DNA of 64,000 nucleotides from G963674685 sp964591275. GTDB taxonomy: Bacteria; Lernaellota; Lernaellaia; JACKCT01. Positions within the stretch are counted from its first letter, which is position 1, and every line of letters begins with the position of its first letter. The translations under genes and the position numbers were made by a program. Positions 51,697 to 60,982 of this stretch are shown here, in pieces. Under the pieces are notes generated by a model that was given only the letters and a program-made list of their open reading frames with translations, was not told where the DNA came from and did no database searches. The DNA is taken from the NCBI GenBank assembly GCA_964591275.1, contig CAZQAE010000016.1, positions 1 through 64,000 of the forward strand, given 5' to 3'.

Positions 51697-54600
51697 CTAT
51701 TCCCCGGTTTGCACATCACCGGATTCATCGGCTTCTGCTTTCGCTTTCGCGTATTGCTCCATCATCTCACTTAAATTTTCCGCCTGCTCTTTGCCGACTT
51801 CCTTTTCGACAACTTCGCCAAATCTGCTTTCGCCCAGGGCTTCCTTTTGCCTTAAAAGCCAATGAAGATCGATCCTGGCTTGCGGAACGCCGATTTCAAT
51901 GCGAATGGCCAGGCTTTTCAGATTATAGGGTATCGCCTTTTCGACATTCCCATGCTCAGTAAAATGAATACCGATTTGGCTGAAAGTGGAAGCTGTCCCG
52001 CCACGGTTGCCAATTTCCTCTTTGATTTTCAGGGACTTCTTATACCACTCCAGCGCCTCGTCGTAGCTGCCGCGATCCTCCGCGACCATCCCCAGTTGGT
52101 GGTAGGAGGAGGCCATCCCGCCACGGTTTCCTAATTCCTCTTCAATCGCCAGGGACTTCTTGTACCACTCCAGCGCCTCGTCGTAGCTGCCGCGATCCTC
52201 TGCGACCGTTCCCAGGTTGTGGTAGGTCTTAGCCATGCCACTGCGGTTCCCCAATTCCTCGTCCAGCGCCAAGGACTTCTTGTACCACACCAGCGCTTCA
52301 TCATAGCTGCCGCGATCAAAAGATAAATGTCCCAACTGCCCATAAGAGTTGGCCATTCCACTGCGGTTCCCTAATTCCTCTGCAATCGCCAGGGATTTCT
52401 TGTACCACTCCAGCGCCTCGTCGTAGCTGCCGCGCATCTGCGCGACAATTCCCAAGTGGTGGTATGATTTGGCCATTCCACTACGGTCCCCTAATTCCTC
52501 GAAAATCGCCAGGGATTTTTTGTACCAGTCCAGCGCCTCGTCGTAGATACCACGTAGATAGGATAAATTCCCTAGTTGCCCATAGGAATTGGCCATCCCA
52601 CTGCGGTTCCCCAATTCCTCTTTGATTGCCAGGGACTTCTTGTACCAATCCAGCGCCTCGTCGTAGCTGCCGCGCTCCTGCGCGACCGTCCCCAGTTGGT
52701 GGTAGGATCTAGCCATTCCGGCGCGGTTTCCTAATTCTTCTTTGATTTCCAGGGACTTTTTGTACCAATCCAGCGCCTCGTCATATTTGTCGCTCTGAAA
52801 GGATAAATTTCCAAGCTCTCCATACGAGTTGGCCACCCCAGCAAAGTTCCCCAATTCCTCTTTGATTTTCAAGGACTTCTTGTACCAATCCAGCGCTTCG
52901 TCATAGCTGCCGCGATTCTGCGCGATGATCCCTAACTGATGCAGATATTCTGCCTTTTCTTTAGGAAGCTGCTCAAGCCACGACAAGGTTTCCAAGCAAA
53001 GTGATTCTTCTCTTTGCCATGCGCCGCTAGTATCCAAGTGTTTGCAGACGGCGCCAGTAATGGCGAGCGCCGTGTCGGTATCTCCCCCGGAATGGAGGTG
53101 ATATCGGGCTTCCATGTATTCTTCCAAATCGTGGCTAAGAACTCTTGCACGCCAGTGCCAATAGCGGCCGGCGCGAAGGTGTGCGGCTTTGAGATTATCT
53201 ACAGAAATTTTTGTTTGCAGAGCCTCCGCCGTCCAGCGATGGACGATGTAACTTGGTTCATCGGAAGCGGTGTATTGAACCGGCGACAGGAGAGTTAAAT
53301 TAAGCAGGTGTTCTACGCTGGCATCAAATCCATCCGGCGTTGTTAGGGGCGGTTTCATCAGATCATGGATTTCGGGATGCAATTTTATTATTTCTTCAAC
53401 GCTTAGGCCCAGGTCTGCTTCTTCTTTGTTTTTCGCCGCCTCAATCTGCTTCATAATTTTAGTGAGCTTCTTTTCCCGTTTTTCCTTTTCGGGTCCTTCT
53501 ATTTCTCGCCCGACCTGCCAGTCAAGGCCACCTGCATCCACGGGCAGGCGATAGACCGATGCGCCCAGCAAAAGTTCCCGAGCCGGAGGAACTTCATCGA
53601 CCCTTTCCAAAAGCTTTTGCAGCAGTACATCGTCGGTCGCCAGCGTAATCGTTTCGGCCAGGGCAGCGTCGAAATTGCCTTTTTTGTCCGCGCACCATTT
53701 GCCGGGATCGTCGATGCCTTTTTTCTCCAACGCTTCGTCCATTTTATCCTGCACATCATTAAAGCGCGCTTTGCCGCCGCGCAGCAGGGCGTCCAGATAT
53801 TCCAGCGCTCGCGGATGCCCGCCCACCTTTTCGTAAGCTGTGCGTTTGTCGGCGAAAGGCAGCCCGTCTATGCCCGGTAGGCGCATGATGAGCTTGCGCA
53901 TCTCCGCTATGGATAGGGGGCCCAGATGCAGGTGATCAAGGCGGTTATGCGCCCGCTTGGGCAGATCGAAAGGATAGCGACAAGTGATCATCAGTCGGCT
54001 TAAGCCTGGGTTGCGCGCCCACATGGAAAGTAGCTCGGCCAGCGATTCATCTTTAACTTTGTGTTTTTTGTCGAGGTTGTCCTCAAAATTGTCCAGCAGC
54101 AGTGCCATGGGAACTTGGGGCAGGACGTTTTCCTGTAAGATTTTGAAACGATCCTGCCACTTGTATTGCTGCGTTTTCAGCAAAACAGCTACCTGGCGAA
54201 GGGGATGTTTTTCATCAAAGCCATTAACCATGCAGATGGAAAACAAGCGCTCGCCGACAGCTTCAATCACAACCGCCGCGCCCTTGATTTCACTGGCCAG
54301 GGAAACCACAATCCACTGTTTTTCCACCAGCCGGAAAAGGGCCTTCGTGGCCAGCGTGCTTTTTCCCACGCCGCCTATGCCGTGGATCAAAACGCCGGCG
54401 TTGTCATTATCCCCCAGCGCCCGCCCGATCCTACGCAGTTCCGTGCGGCGACCCACGAACTCGCCCACGCCCCGCGTGACGACGCCGTCCACGTACTGCG
54501 CTTTAGCAGGCGGATCGATTTTCTCAATTTCGCCATTTGGATTGAATAAAGGCCTGGAAAGTCCCCGGAGGTACAGCGAAGGAGTCGCCCATTCCGCGAG

Positions 54601-55704
54601 CGCGCCTATGGCCTTTTTAGCCGACTTTTTCGCGTATTCCTGGTCGATTTCTTGTCTCGTTTTCGAAAAAGCCGCCAGAGGATCGCTTTGCTCCATCACC
54701 GTGAGCTTACGAAAGAAAACGCCTGCAAATTCTGTGGCGTAGGGGTCCGACACAGAGGCCTGCATGGCGGCTACTGCCGGCGCGCCGTGCTTAAGAAGTT
54801 CGCGGGCCACGGCGGGCAGGACCGTTTCTTCCACTTTACCCTCAAGGGCGGTGGAGCATCCGGCCAGCACAATAAGGGGTACGCCCCGGTCGGTCGGGAT
54901 CGCCTCTTTGCAAAAGCGCTCGGCGTCCACCAGATCCGCCCTGCCTTCATCATCTTCCAGGAGCAGGTATCCGGGCGCGCCGTGGCTGGTGATGTAGAGG
55001 ACATGGTAGCGTCGGGCTTCAAGAGCTTCGCGGATGTCCTTGACCGTACCGTTTTCCAGGATGTGCACGTAGGCGTCGCCCTTTTGGCGCGCTTCATCCA
55101 CGGCATTGAGGATTGTCGATAACTCTCTTTCATAATCCAGCAGCTCGCCCCGCTCGTTGTTTTCCTCCGGGCTGCCCACGGCGACCAGTATGCGCAGCGG
55201 GCGGGGAATTTCCTGGGCGGAAACGGGATCGAGGCCGCCGACAATGCGGTGCAGATATATATTGGGATGCAGGACCAAAGGAGTTCCGACCATGTCCTTT
55301 GCTTCCGGCAGGCGCAGCGTTTCCCACGGCAGATCGTTCAAGTCGTCGTCGACGATTTCCAGCGCAAGGCGGCAGGATACGCCCTGGCTATCCGCCAGTT
55401 TGACCGTTTCATTTAATGCCTCGCCCGCCTCGCCGATGAGAAAACATTGCGTCAATTCCTGGCCGAGGCGGTATAGGATGGAAGATTCTGTGGCGGGCGG
55501 GGAATTTTTCGCATCGCGAGAAGTCTCTCGCTCTTGTGAGGCTAACTGCGCTCTTTGACCTCGCGCCCTTTCCAGGTCGTAAAGGCGCATCTCCAGTTCA
55601 TGGCTCATTCCTTTTGGCTTGTGGCTCGCGCTTTTGTTATCCGCTGTAAATTCGACCTTTTTTAAGCCGATACGAAGGGTGCATTGGATCGATCCTTCGG
55701 CCAT
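51697..55704 (-). CDS. CHAT-STAND NTPase-TPR protein (caspase-like; candidate defence or cell-death sensor)
   Basis: 1335 residues in one frame. Residues 1-165: divergent N-terminal part with PWETLRLPE typical of CHAT proteins. Residues 168-381: CHAT caspase-like peptidase with VLYITSHGAPG (His241) and IVLAGCSTALEG (Cys283), ending TPSLYLRG. Residues 415-560: FVGRRTELRR, Walker A GIGGVGKST (442-450) and Walker B MALLLDNFEDN (533-543), as in STAND/NB-ARC ATPases, followed by helical winged-helix-like regions. Residues 920-1265: nine TPRs, eight nearly identical. AGGAAAATATT precedes the ATG. Known relatives hold the protease inactive until the repeats sense a signal, and some act in phage defence. 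No obvious protease target or partner gene is adjacent. No signal peptide, so cytoplasmic. Confidence 0.93.
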   Translation of the reverse strand: MAEGSIQCTLRIGLKKVEFTADNKSASHKPKGMSHELEMRLYDLERARGQRAQLASQERETSRDAKNSPPATESSILYRLGQELTQCFLIGEAGEALNETVKLADSQGVSCRLALEIVDDDLNDLPWETLRLPEAKDMVGTPLVLHPNIYLHRIVGGLDPVSAQEIPRPLRILVAVGSPEENNERGELLDYERELSTILNAVDEARQKGDAYVHILENGTVKDIREALEARRYHVLYITSHGAPGYLLLEDDEGRADLVDAERFCKEAIPTDRGVPLIVLAGCSTALEGKVEETVLPAVARELLKHGAPAVAAMQASVSDPYATEFAGVFFRKLTVMEQSDPLAAFSKTRQEIDQEYAKKSAKKAIGALAEWATPSLYLRGLSRPLFNPNGEIEKIDPPAKAQYVDGVVTRGVGEFVGRRTELRRIGRALGDNDNAGVLIHGIGGVGKSTLATKALFRLVEKQWIVVSLASEIKGAAVVIEAVGERLFSICMVNGFDEKHPLRQVAVLLKTQQYKWQDRFKILQENVLPQVPMALLLDNFEDNLDKKHKVKDESLAELLSMWARNPGLSRLMITCRYPFDLPKRAHNRLDHLHLGPLSIAEMRKLIMRLPGIDGLPFADKRTAYEKVGGHPRALEYLDALLRGGKARFNDVQDKMDEALEKKGIDDPGKWCADKKGNFDAALAETITLATDDVLLQKLLERVDEVPPARELLLGASVYRLPVDAGGLDWQVGREIEGPEKEKREKKLTKIMKQIEAAKNKEEADLGLSVEEIIKLHPEIHDLMKPPLTTPDGFDASVEHLLNLTLLSPVQYTASDEPSYIVHRWTAEALQTKISVDNLKAAHLRAGRYWHWRARVLSHDLEEYMEARYHLHSGGDTDTALAITGAVCKHLDTSGAWQREESLCLETLSWLEQLPKEKAEYLHQLGIIAQNRGSYDEALDWYKKSLKIKEELGNFAGVANSYGELGNLSFQSDKYDEALDWYKKSLEIKEELGNRAGMARSYHQLGTVAQERGSYDEALDWYKKSLAIKEELGNRSGMANSYGQLGNLSYLRGIYDEALDWYKKSLAIFEELGDRSGMAKSYHHLGIVAQMRGSYDEALEWYKKSLAIAEELGNRSGMANSYGQLGHLSFDRGSYDEALVWYKKSLALDEELGNRSGMAKTYHNLGTVAEDRGSYDEALEWYKKSLAIEEELGNRGGMASSYHQLGMVAEDRGSYDEALEWYKKSLKIKEEIGNRGGTASTFSQIGIHFTEHGNVEKAIPYNLKSLAIRIEIGVPQARIDLHWLLRQKEALGESRFGEVVEKEVGKEQAENLSEMMEQYAKAKAEADESGDVQTGE
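51900..52950 (-). repeat. 120-bp tandem repeats encoding TPRs
   Basis: Each 40-residue unit has YDEAL[DEV]WYKKSL[AEK]I[KEFA]EELGNR at its core; several units are almost identical in DNA. Units 1, 3, 5 read YHxLGxVAQxRG, units 2, 4, 6 read YGxLGxLSxxRG; units 7 and 8 are both of the first type. So the array grew in steps of two units (240 bp), then of one. Confidence 0.95.
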
Positions 55705-55799
55705 AATATTTTCCTGCCTTGCAATTTATTTTTTCTACATCCCCTACACTACTGGCCCATCGCCGTGGCCGTCAACCGATTGCCCCGCGCAAGGTGTGC
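55705..55799. promoter_or_regulatory. Upstream region of the CHAT gene
   Basis: 95 bp between the CHAT start and the TIR element. It should contain the CHAT promoter unless that lies inside the element. No clear -35/-10 pair is seen. Confidence 0.3.
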
Positions 55800-56146
55800 G
55801 TCACAAAAGTGGGTTTGATAAAAATCCCTTGAAAAACACCGAGGAATTTATAGTACATCATTGCAAAGTCTTTTGCCCGGCAGGGCAAAGCAGCAATAGC
55901 CCACAGCGTAAGCTGTGGGAAAACGGAATATCTTAAGACAAATATAGCCCATGAAATGGGCGAAGGAATTGTTTTAAGACTCGTTATTGTGTGTCACCCA
56001 TTTCATGGGCTAAAATTATTTTGCGGCCCCTAATTCCCACAGCTTGCGCTGTGGGCTATTTCTGCATCGCCTGTTTCACAAGCTGATAATTGAGGTTAGT
56101 ATTTGGTTTGAGAATTTGACGAAAATGAAAAACCCACTTCTGTGAC
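55800..56146. mobile_element. MITE-like element with terminal inverted repeats
   Basis: GTCACAAAAGTGGGTTT (55800-55816) is matched in inverted form by AAACCCACTTCTGTGAC (56130-56146), 16 of 17 positions. Inside are two nested inverted pairs: TAGCCCACAGCGTAAGCTG with its mirror near 56030-56055, and TAGCCCATGAAATGGGC with its mirror near 55998-56014. No ORF. A target-site duplication is not evident. 56147-56299 holds nothing else but AT-rich DNA before the next gene. Confidence 0.7.
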
Positions 56147-56299
56147 ATATACCCCCCGCGCGCGCAGCCCGGCCTTGTCTGTTTGCCTTTGGTGGTATAT
56201 GCATTTTCAGTTATTGCGCTATGGTAAAAAACTATAGCGAATAAGCCCTGGCGTTATTTGTTATTTTTAAAAGTTGTTTTTTGTTAGAAAAAGGATTTC

Positions 56300-57595
56300 A
56301 TGGGAAACGAAGACAGCATAGCGGTCGGCAGCGTCGCCGCCTCGGACGAGCCGTGGAGGCGACGTCCGGAGCTCGACTACCTGCGCGGCCTTTTCATGAT
56401 CGCCATGGTGATCTACCACAATTTTCGCATCATCTGGTCGCCGGATGATTATCCGCAACTCATCTCCATCGGCATTTTGGAATTGGCCACGGGCATCTAT
56501 CTGGCCGTCTCCGGCGCCAACGTCATCAATTTTCTCGCCAAAGCCCGCGCCAAGCCCAACTTCGACGCCATGCGCTTTTACGTCAAAGCCTCCTTCTGGC
56601 TTTTTGTCATGGGTTTTTCCTACAATCTGATCGTCGGAACGCCGGGAGTGATGGACCTCATTCAGTGCGTGGCCATCGGGACTTTCGTGAGTTTTCTGCT
56701 GCTTTACGCGCGCGTGAGAAACAGCTTGGTCGGCCTTATAACGCTCGCCTTTTTTGCGACCGGCGCCTTGGTCCACAGCTCGACGATTGAGATTTTCCCC
56801 GCGGTTCAAAGTTCATTTTTCTACAACCAACTCATCGGCAACGGCGTCGTGCTCAGTCAATGGATCAAGGGGGTGCATCCATTCCCGTACATGTTCAATC
56901 ACTACGGCCCGATCCCCTGGATCGGCTATTTCACGCTGGGCGTATTCCTGGACCGCCTTCGCGGCAAATGGATGTGGGCGGCGCTGGCGGGGTCATTTCT
57001 CATCGCGGCGCTGGGTGCATATCTCCCTTATCTGGAAGCTGATGGAAACATTATGCAGGCCTACAGGGTCAATCCGCGTTTCATGCTCCAATCCGTGGGA
57101 ATGATCTCCGCGCTTTATCTTTTGGCCAAGCTTTTTTACCGGGGAAAAACGACCTGCAATCAAAAGGTCGCTTTCTGGTCGCATACCTCGCTCATCGTTT
57201 TCGTTTTTCACTGGTTTTTCATCATCGCCGCCGGATTCATCGTCCAAATGATCGCCCAGGTCACGGATTGGCCTCTTTTTCACGACTGGTTCCGCTATCC
57301 CAGGGCGCTTATCGCGTTTACAGGCATTGCGCTGGCTCTTAGGCCGCTGGAAAATCTGCGCCTTCGCTGGTCGAAGTCGCCTCACTTTGAATCCCGTGGC
57401 CGCAAGATTATGATCGCCGGTTTTGTTCTGGCCATTTTATCTCTTCCCTTTTCTCTGTCGGCAAAGGGCGCGCCGTGCGTGGCGATTTTTGTCGGGGTGA
57501 TCGGCTATATCGGGTGCATGATGTCGGCTTACTCCTTTGCTTTTCTATACGGATTTCTGCGCGCCAAGTGGAGTAAGGAGGCGACCCGCTCATGA
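56300..57595 (+). CDS. Multi-pass membrane acyltransferase-like protein (DUF1624 type)
   Basis: 431 residues with ten to eleven membrane segments. The N-terminus RRPELDYLRGLFMIAMVIYHNFRI is the pattern of the heparan-alpha-glucosaminide acetyltransferase/DUF1624 and acyltransferase-3 group (RxxxxDxLRG). VGTPGVMDLIQCVAIGTFVSF and GPIPWIGYFTLGVFLDRL also match DUF1624. It would move acyl groups across the inner membrane onto a glycan. The last ATGA overlaps the next gene by 4 bp, so the two are coupled. Confidence 0.8.
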   Translation: MGNEDSIAVGSVAASDEPWRRRPELDYLRGLFMIAMVIYHNFRIIWSPDDYPQLISIGILELATGIYLAVSGANVINFLAKARAKPNFDAMRFYVKASFWLFVMGFSYNLIVGTPGVMDLIQCVAIGTFVSFLLLYARVRNSLVGLITLAFFATGALVHSSTIEIFPAVQSSFFYNQLIGNGVVLSQWIKGVHPFPYMFNHYGPIPWIGYFTLGVFLDRLRGKWMWAALAGSFLIAALGAYLPYLEADGNIMQAYRVNPRFMLQSVGMISALYLLAKLFYRGKTTCNQKVAFWSHTSLIVFVFHWFFIIAAGFIVQMIAQVTDWPLFHDWFRYPRALIAFTGIALALRPLENLRLRWSKSPHFESRGRKIMIAGFVLAILSLPFSLSAKGAPCVAIFVGVIGYIGCMMSAYSFAFLYGFLRAKWSKEATRS

Positions 57596-59226
57596 AAAGG
57601 GCGCTCAAATGGTTCGCCGCCTCAACGCTGGCGGGTATGATCTATTCGGTTTTTTTATGGGGCTTCGGAGTCTACGACGACGCCTACATCACCTTCCGCT
57701 ACGCCCGCAACGTGGCCGCCGGCCTGGGTCCCGTTTACAACGCCGGGGAGCGGGTGGAGGGCTGTACGACCTTTTTGCAAATGATGATTCTGGCGCCCTT
57801 CATTCGCCTTGGCGCTGATCCGCGATTCGTGTCCGTGGCCCTGTCGATTCTGGCCCTGGCCCTGATTGTCGCGATGGGCGTCTGGCTGCTGGGCCGGATT
57901 TACGACGGCGAAAAGTTGCGCCTCGCCTCCTTTGCTTATGGCTTTTTCATCATGACGAATCCCGGAATGATCCTCTGGACAATCTCGGGAATGGAAACGA
58001 TTTTGTACAGCGTCGCGCTGGCCGCCGTTGCGCTTTCTTTGTGGCGCGATCTCGAAAAAGACAAAGCGCCCGTTGCGGCGGCGCTGGCGTGCGTGGTCGC
58101 GGCGCTGATCCGGCCCGACGGCGTGGTGATCGCAGGATTTTTAACACTGGCGATTTTCTGGAAAACTAAAAACCAGCGATGGAAAAACGCGCTCATCTTC
58201 TCGCTGATTTTCGGGATCCTGTATGGTGTTTATTTTGCCTGGCGTTTTCATTATTACGGCTGGTTTTATCCCAATACCTATTACGCCAAAGTGGGCGGAT
58301 TCAAGCCGATTATTGTGATCCGCGGGATGGAGTACTGGATCAAATCCATATTCAGCGGCGCTATGCCTTTGATTCCTCTTCTCATGCTTGTTTTTCGCAA
58401 AAAACTTGGACTGAAGCTGGGCCTCCTGGAAATAATTTTGGTCGCCGTCATCGCCGCGCAGTCTTTCCAATCGATCATGTCCGGCGGAGACTTCATGCCC
58501 TTCTATCGCTTCATGATTCCGGTGTGGCCGCTTCTGGCGCTGCTGGCGCTGAGCCTGACGCAGCGGATCGCGTGGGGCGATTCCAAAGGTTTTTTTGGCA
58601 GACTCGCCGGAAGAATGCACAGGCGGCGCGGCATCGCCATCGCCGTGCTCATTATCAACGCATCGACGATCTTCATGGGATTGAGCAGCGTGAAAGCTTT
58701 CACCGGCGCCGTGGCTTGCCGGGCCTGGGAAAAGAATGCGCGAATATTAAGTGCGATCGTTCCGCCGGATTCTCTGATCGCCGCCACGGCCATCGGCGCC
58801 TTCGGTTGGTACATTGATGGACCGCTTATTGATTTGCTCGGACTCACCGACGAAACCATCGCGCATACGAAAACGCGCACCAGATTAAAATCGCCTAGGG
58901 GTCATGAAAGATACAATACGAAATACGTTTTGAAACGCAGGCCGGATTTCATATTGTTTTGCGTTCAGACCGCGAAAACACCTTTTAAGGAGTGCGGGGA
59001 AATCGGCAAGGTCCTGCCGGTTCCGGCCTATCGGGACATGGTGAAAAACGCCCAGTTTCTTTCCCTTTATCGCTACGCAAACCACAAAATCGACGGGGGC
59101 TACATCGCGACTTTCATCCGCCGCTCCAGACTCGGGAAGCCGGGTTTCGAGGGGTGGTTCGTCACTGCCGATGCGCCGAAGACGCCAACCGACGCGCAGT
59201 GGTTGGATAAGAAAAAGAAGAAGTGA
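57592..59226 (+). CDS. GT-C-type membrane glycosyltransferase
   Basis: 544 residues, about ten membrane helices to residue 385, then a C-terminal periplasmic part. Near the N-terminus FGVYDDAYITFRYARNVAAGLGPVYNAGERVEGCTTFLQ is the DD loop seen in bacterial GT-C enzymes such as arabinofuranosyl- and mannosyltransferases that use polyprenyl-phosphate sugars. Substrate unknown. Coupled to the acyltransferase-like gene, so the pair probably modifies one surface glycan. The C-terminus ends in a Lys run (DKKKKK). Confidence 0.85.
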   Translation: MKRALKWFAASTLAGMIYSVFLWGFGVYDDAYITFRYARNVAAGLGPVYNAGERVEGCTTFLQMMILAPFIRLGADPRFVSVALSILALALIVAMGVWLLGRIYDGEKLRLASFAYGFFIMTNPGMILWTISGMETILYSVALAAVALSLWRDLEKDKAPVAAALACVVAALIRPDGVVIAGFLTLAIFWKTKNQRWKNALIFSLIFGILYGVYFAWRFHYYGWFYPNTYYAKVGGFKPIIVIRGMEYWIKSIFSGAMPLIPLLMLVFRKKLGLKLGLLEIILVAVIAAQSFQSIMSGGDFMPFYRFMIPVWPLLALLALSLTQRIAWGDSKGFFGRLAGRMHRRRGIAIAVLIINASTIFMGLSSVKAFTGAVACRAWEKNARILSAIVPPDSLIAATAIGAFGWYIDGPLIDLLGLTDETIAHTKTRTRLKSPRGHERYNTKYVLKRRPDFILFCVQTAKTPFKECGEIGKVLPVPAYRDMVKNAQFLSLYRYANHKIDGGYIATFIRRSRLGKPGFEGWFVTADAPKTPTDAQWLDKKKKK

Positions 59227-59327
59227 TAAATAATAGCGCAAGAAAGTGGGAACAGATTCGCATGCGTGGGGCAAAGCCCCGGTAATTTAAGAAAAGTATC
59301 CTTGGTCACCTCGCCATAAAAGGTTCA

Positions 59328-59871
59328 TCAACTCGCGCAGCATCCTCCGGGTAAATCGCCTTCCAGCCAACCATCGTCATCGCCATCATCCTCGTTGCTC
59401 GTCGGCACATCCGGCTCGGTCTGGATGGAATCGCCGCCGCCGGGTGGAATCGTGGATGTTGTTGTGGAAGTGGGCGCCGTTGTCGTGGTCGGTTCCATAG
59501 TGGTGGTGCTCGACGTGGTCGTTGTGATAGGCGACTGCGTCGAAGTTGTTGGGGCGGTGGTCGTCGTCGGTGGCAGGGTCATCGTTGTTGAAGTCCTTGT
59601 CGAGCACCCATCCGAACTCGCAATCGCCGGGAAAGGACTGGCTGACCGCCGGATCGCCGTAGCCATCGTGATCCACGTCGCGGAAACACACCGCGAGGAT
59701 CAGTCCAGACGAATTCCGTTTTTGCGCAGCCGAATTCTCATCGCCTGCAAAGTCATACGACGATTCCAGGAATTGCGAGGATTGGTTGTTGCCCGGCTCT
59801 TCCTGGACGCAGGTCAAAGCCAGAAAGGTTACGCAAAGCGCAGGGAAAGCCAGAACGATTCGATACCTCAT
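59328..59871 (-). pseudogene. Frameshifted lipoprotein with Thr-rich linker
   Basis: One frame (start 59871) gives MRYRIVLAFPALCVTFLALTC, a lipoprotein leader with C21, followed by CFRDVDHDGYGDPAVSQSFPGDCEFGWVLDKDFNND; it then runs into meaningless sequence. The neighbouring frame continues from about 59590 with PPTTTTAPTTSTQSPITTTT, a Thr-rich linker, and ends EDDGDDDGWLEGDLPGGCCAS. Together they look like one protein split by a one-base shift near 59580-59600. DxDxDGYGDP is a calcium-binding-like motif seen in surface proteins. Either a true pseudogene, a phase-variable gene, or a sequencing error. Confidence 0.7.
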
Positions 59872-60034
59872 AAGTCGCCCGTTATGCCCCGGGAAAATCA
59901 GTAAAAATCATTACAAAACTTAAACGCTGCTCGCTTCACAAAATAAGCGTGAAAAATAATTAACACAAAAGTCGGTGAAACAAAACAGGCTTTGGTGATC
60001 CGTCCAATTCATCATCATGGTATCGGGATGTATT

Positions 60035-60061
60035 AAAAAAACGGGAGCCTAAAAGCTCCCG
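60035..60061 (-). terminator. Rho-independent terminator of mscS (minus strand)
   Basis: On the minus strand CGGGAGC pairs with GCTCCCG over the loop TTTTAG, followed by a run of seven T. It lies 27 bp beyond the stop of the mscS gene. Confidence 0.9.
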
Positions 60062-60088
60062 TTAATAAATTCGACATGAACTGTGTGT

Positions 60089-60955
60089 TTATGAAGTCGG
60101 CGGCGTCCCGTGATGATGAACGTCCATCTGCGGGAAGGGGATTTCGATGCCGGCTGCGTCCAATCCTTCCTTGATGGCTCGGTTGGCGGCGAAGAAAACC
60201 GTCCAGTAATCTTCTGTCTTGGTCCAGGGTCGCACGACGAAATTGACGGATGAGTCGGCCATCTCCAACAATTCGATCATCGGGGCGGGCTCTTCGAGAA
60301 TCTGAGGGATGCCCTTGAGTTTTTCGGCGATGACCGATATGGCTTTGCCGATGTCCGCCGAATAGGAAATGCCGGCTGTCAGATCGACCCGCCGTGTATC
60401 ATTGGCCGTATAATTGACGATGGAGCTGCCCCAAATTCCACTGTTGGGAATGACGATCTTTTTGTTGTCGGGAGTCGTCAGCGTGGTGGCCATCAGGTTC
60501 AGTTCCTTGACGGTGCCGGCGTTTCCCGCGGCTTCAATATAATCGCCGATTTTGAATGGAGCGTTAAGAAGCAGCATCAGGCCCGCCGCCAAATTCCCCA
60601 GCGTTTCCTGAAAAGCGAAGCCGACAATGAATCCCGTGACTCCCAAACCGGCGATGAGCGGAGCGATGTCGATGCCCAAACGCGGCAGGGCCACCATAAG
60701 CAGGACGAGCCAGAGGAGCTTGCTGACAACGCTAAGGACAAAGTGTTGAAGTGTTTCCGTAACGCGGTTTGAACGACTGAGCATTTTTCGCGTGAGCTTT
60801 ACCAAGCCTTTGATGATAAAACGCCCGACAATGAGGATCAGCACGAAGACCACGATATTGACGACGAAGTCAGCCCCGCTTTCGATCAGCCAATCCTGCC
60901 CTTTTTTCAACCAGGGCATTTGTTCCACATTCAGAGATTTCAGGTCCAATTCCAT
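60089..60955 (-). CDS. mscS: Small-conductance mechanosensitive channel MscS
   Basis: 288 residues, the length of E. coli MscS (286). Three membrane helices, pore helix GLGVTGFIVGFAFQETLGNLAAGLMLLL, then the beta domain FKIGDYIEAAGNAGTVKELNLMATTLTTPDNKKIVIPNSGIWGSSIVNY and the C-terminal cage with FPQMDVHHHG. It protects against osmotic downshift. It follows the DUF481 gene by 27 bp and probably shares its transcript; terminator at 60035. Confidence 0.95.
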   Translation of the reverse strand: MELDLKSLNVEQMPWLKKGQDWLIESGADFVVNIVVFVLILIVGRFIIKGLVKLTRKMLSRSNRVTETLQHFVLSVVSKLLWLVLLMVALPRLGIDIAPLIAGLGVTGFIVGFAFQETLGNLAAGLMLLLNAPFKIGDYIEAAGNAGTVKELNLMATTLTTPDNKKIVIPNSGIWGSSIVNYTANDTRRVDLTAGISYSADIGKAISVIAEKLKGIPQILEEPAPMIELLEMADSSVNFVVRPWTKTEDYWTVFFAANRAIKEGLDAAGIEIPFPQMDVHHHGTPPTS

Positions 60956-60982
60956 TGTGATGCTCCTTTATGATAGCCTGAT

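Noticed and set aside
51900..52950. Possible CRISPR array (regular repeats)
   Set aside because: The units are 120 bp with no spacers, and they translate as TPRs within one long gene.
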